From NCBI GenBank assembly GCA_019751575.1, contig JAIENF010000433.1:1-7628 (forward strand): a stretch of DNA of 7,628 nucleotides, read 5' to 3'. Below are positions 5,587 to 7,628 of this stretch, piece by piece (position 1 is the stretch's first letter; every line of letters begins with the position of its first letter). The notes under the pieces are model-generated. The model did no database searches and was not told the origin of the DNA. It saw nothing but the letters and a program-made list of their open reading frames with translations. Both the position numbers and the translations under genes were made by a program. This stretch comes from Burkholderiales bacterium. Lineage in GTDB: Bacteria; Pseudomonadota; Gammaproteobacteria; Burkholderiales; CAIKXV01.

Positions 5587-6615
5587 TCAGTCCAACCTGG
5601 TGCCCGAAGCCTGGATCACCTTGGCCCAGCGCGCGATGTCGTTGCGGATCAACTGCTCGAACTGCGCCGGCGTGGTCGGCGCCGGCTCGGCGCCCTGCTG
5701 CAGCATGCGCTCTCGCACGTCGGGCGCCTTCAGCATGCGCACCACCTCTGCGTTGAGCGCCGACACGATTTCCCTGGGCGTGCCGGCGGGCGCGAACAGC
5801 CCGAACCAGGACCCTGAGTCGAAGCCCGGCAGCGCCTGTTCGGCCACGGTGGTCGTGTCGGGCAGCGCGACCGAGCGCTGCGCGGTGGTCACGGCGATCA
5901 CGCGCACCTTGCCCGCCTTGATCATCGGCAGCGCCGAGTTCATGTTGTCCGCCATCACCTGCACCTGGCCGCCGACCAGCGCGGCCAGCCCCGGCGCCCC
6001 GCCGGAGAACGGCACGTGCACCATCTTCGTACCGCTCATCATCTGGAACAGCTCGAGCCCCAGGTGCCCGGGGGTACCGGTGCCGGCGGAACTGTAGTTG
6101 AGCGCACCCGGCCGACCCTTGGCGTAGGCGATCAGTTCCTTCACGTCCTTCACCGGCAGCGAAGGATGCACCATCAACGCCTGCGGCACGTTGGCCACCA
6201 GCGTCACCGGCGCGAAATCCTTCAGCGGCGAATACGGAAGCTTCGGGTAGAGGCTGGGGGCGATCGCATGCGAGGCGTTGGTGCCCATCACCAGCGTGTA
6301 GCCATCGGGATTCGACTTCGCGGCGATCGCGGCACCGATCGTGCCGCCGGCGCCTGCGCGGTTGTCGATCACGACAGTCTGCCCCCACACCTCGGTCAGC
6401 CGCGCGCCGGTGATGCGCGCGAGGATGTCGGTCGCGCCGCCCGGGGCGAACGGCACCACCATGCGGATGGCCCGGTTCGGGTAGCTGCCGGCCACGGAGG
6501 GCGCCGCTGCCATGGCGGGCGCGGCCCCGGCGACGAGGCACAGGGCCATCGCTGGCAGCGTGGACAGGCCGACGGCATCGGCCATCGGGCGACGGGACTG
6601 CGGGCGACGTTTCAT
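5587..6615 (-). CDS. Tripartite tricarboxylate transporter (Bug family) substrate-binding protein
   Basis: Periplasmic receptor that captures a small organic acid or similar compound for a TctA/TctB-type membrane carrier. At 342 residues it has the family's size and hallmarks: YPNRAIRMVVPFAPGGATDILAR (45-67, with Asp63 where Bug proteins contact a ligand carboxylate), NRAGAGGTIGAAIAA, PDGYTLVMG, then GTPGHLGLELF and HVPFSGGAPGLAALVGG. The N-terminus is an export signal: Arg-rich start, hydrophobic LPAMALCLVAGAA and an AMA cleavage site near 36/37. The SRR at 7-9 raises the possibility of Tat export but lacks the full motif. The start is backed by AGGAG seven bases upstream. No tctA or tctB gene is in the window; orphan receptors are common in Burkholderiales. 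It lies 51 bp after the BMP-family gene and 91 bp before the FAH-family gene, same strand. Confidence 0.94.
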   Translation of the reverse strand: MKRRPQSRRPMADAVGLSTLPAMALCLVAGAAPAMAAAPSVAGSYPNRAIRMVVPFAPGGATDILARITGARLTEVWGQTVVIDNRAGAGGTIGAAIAAKSNPDGYTLVMGTNASHAIAPSLYPKLPYSPLKDFAPVTLVANVPQALMVHPSLPVKDVKELIAYAKGRPGALNYSSAGTGTPGHLGLELFQMMSGTKMVHVPFSGGAPGLAALVGGQVQVMADNMNSALPMIKAGKVRVIAVTTAQRSVALPDTTTVAEQALPGFDSGSWFGLFAPAGTPREIVSALNAEVVRMLKAPDVRERMLQQGAEPAPTTPAQFEQLIRNDIARWAKVIQASGTRLD

Positions 6616-6666
6616 GCGGAAGCTCCTGGCACGGCGGATTGGAAGGGCGTGGACCTGCGCGGCGAT

Positions 6667-7623
6667 TCAGCCTTGCGGCCCCGGCGCGAATTCGGGTCCA
6701 TTGTAGTCGGCTGCGAAAAGGAAGCCACCCGCGGCCAGTGCAGCGGTGCGTGCGGCGATCGCGGCTGCATGCGCGCCCCGCAACCGCGGCGCCAGTGCGA
6801 GCCGCACCACGTCCGGGTCGGATACGCCGACGCGCACATGCGTCCCCGCCGGGAACCGGCCGGCCAGCCAGTCCTCGACGGCACGCTCCACGCCCCAGCC
6901 ACTGTCGGCGATCGCCGACGCGATGCACACCTCGGGTTCGCGTTGCGTCCAGTCCTCGACGTTGCCGATCAGCCAGGTGCCATGTTCACGGCACGCATCG
7001 ATCGCGCCGGGACGGCCGCCATCGAGCATCGTGAACAGCACGTCCGCCCCGGCTTCGAACATCGCGCTCGCCCAGCGCCGCGCCAGCGCAGGATCGTGCT
7101 GGTGTCCGCAGAACGCAGTCAGCACCGGCATGCCGGGTGCCTCTGCCTGCACGCCGGCGACGAAGGCGGCGCGACCGAGCAGGCCGGGTCTCACGCGTTC
7201 GCCGGAGAGGTGGGCGACGGTACCGGTGCGCGTGGCGCGCGCCGCGAGCACGCCCGCGAGGAAGGCGGACTCCTCCTGGCGCACTTCGTAGCTGGCGACG
7301 TTGGGACCCGTGACTGCGCCCTGCGTGACCGCGAATGCCACCGACGGGTACAGCGGCGCCAGGCTGGCGACCGGTTCGTCGCCCTGCCCGCCATGCACGA
7401 TGACCAGGGCCGGTGCCTGCGCCAGCACGGCCGCGATCGCCTCGATGCGGCTTGGCGCATCGAACGCCTGCCGCCACTGCGCTTCGACCCTGACGCCACG
7501 GGAAGACAGCCTCGCCTGCAGTCGCTCCACCGCGCCCGCAGCGGCTGCGTTGAAGCTGCCGCGCCCCGGCCAGCCGAACAGGAATACCGGGATGCGATCC
7601 GTGCCGCTCGCCGGCGGGCTCAT
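6667..7623 (-). CDS. BMP family (PnrA-like) substrate-binding domain protein (start near window edge)
   Basis: BMP/PnrA proteins are usually exported receptors of ABC transporters for nucleosides or related compounds. The 318-residue frame shows the family's order of blocks: SFN at 23-25, then IVHGGQGDEPVASLAPLYPSVAF-type strand-helix, SYEVRQEESAFLAGVLAA, GTVAHLSGE, and GADVLFTMLDGGRPGAIDAC followed by LIGNVEDW, where PnrA-like receptors have a ligand-contacting Asp-rich segment. That segment differs here, so a nucleoside ligand should not be assumed. The fold starts about ten residues after this ATG and no signal peptide precedes it. Only five bases lie upstream, without a visible Shine-Dalgarno, so a longer exported form starting outside the window is possible. 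The TTT receptor gene follows after 51 bp on the same strand and is probably co-transcribed. Confidence 0.85.
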   Translation of the reverse strand: MSPPASGTDRIPVFLFGWPGRGSFNAAAAGAVERLQARLSSRGVRVEAQWRQAFDAPSRIEAIAAVLAQAPALVIVHGGQGDEPVASLAPLYPSVAFAVTQGAVTGPNVASYEVRQEESAFLAGVLAARATRTGTVAHLSGERVRPGLLGRAAFVAGVQAEAPGMPVLTAFCGHQHDPALARRWASAMFEAGADVLFTMLDGGRPGAIDACREHGTWLIGNVEDWTQREPEVCIASAIADSGWGVERAVEDWLAGRFPAGTHVRVGVSDPDVVRLALAPRLRGAHAAAIAARTAALAAGGFLFAADYNGPEFAPGPQG

Positions 7624-7628
7624 TCGGT

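Noticed and set aside
5438..6928. 496-codon open frame on the minus strand overlapping the FAH-family, TTT receptor and BMP genes
   Set aside because: It overlaps three recognisable genes in another frame and has an Arg-rich, low-complexity composition typical of frame shadows.
1..7628. Mobile elements, CRISPR arrays, tRNA or rRNA genes
   Set aside because: No transposase, integrase, regularly spaced repeats or cloverleaf-like sequence was seen by eye.

Overview
The window reads as chromosomal DNA of a high-GC Gram-negative bacterium, most likely a betaproteobacterium close to Burkholderiales. This is inferred from gene order and families; no phylogenetic marker was searched. The block radC-rpmB-rpmG diverging from coaBC-dut is the arrangement known from Escherichia coli and relatives. 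An orphan periplasmic receptor of the Bug/TTT type is typical of Burkholderiales and their neighbours. I see no insertion sequence, integrase, tRNA, rRNA, CRISPR array or phage gene.

Left part (1-2020, all minus strand): radC, then rpmB and rpmG (ribosomal proteins L28 and L33), then sodB, an iron-type superoxide dismutase that runs to the window edge. A candidate sigma-70 promoter and a leader of about 125 nt with competing hairpins lie before rpmB. A good intrinsic terminator with six U's lies between rpmG and sodB. It ends only 27 bp from the sodB start codon, so it is unclear where sodB transcription begins. In E. coli the gene after rpmG is mutM; here it is sodB.

Centre (2021-3878): a 194-bp divergent spacer holds two inverted repeats and a symmetric -10-like element. 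It is followed on the plus strand by coaBC (the two-domain enzyme making 4'-phosphopantetheine for coenzyme A) and dut (dUTPase), joined by a 4-bp ATGA overlap and probably translationally coupled. A perfect 10-bp hairpin closes this operon against the convergent gene on the other side.

Right part (3921-7628, all minus strand): in transcription order, a BMP-family binding protein (upstream edge at the window end), a TTT/Bug solute receptor, a fumarylacetoacetate-hydrolase-family enzyme with an unusual Lys/Ala-rich N-terminal tail, and a small cupin related to cysteine dioxygenase. The order suggests uptake of small organic compounds followed by catabolism, but no substrate can be read from the sequence. 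An extended -10 promoter candidate lies just before the FAH-family gene, so the two halves may be separate transcription units.

No clearly novel multi-gene system is evident. The most interesting points are the rpmB leader with mutually exclusive pairings, the terminator placed almost on top of sodB, the uncharacterised dioxygenase-like cupin next to the tailed FAH-family enzyme, and the BMP-family protein without a visible export signal.
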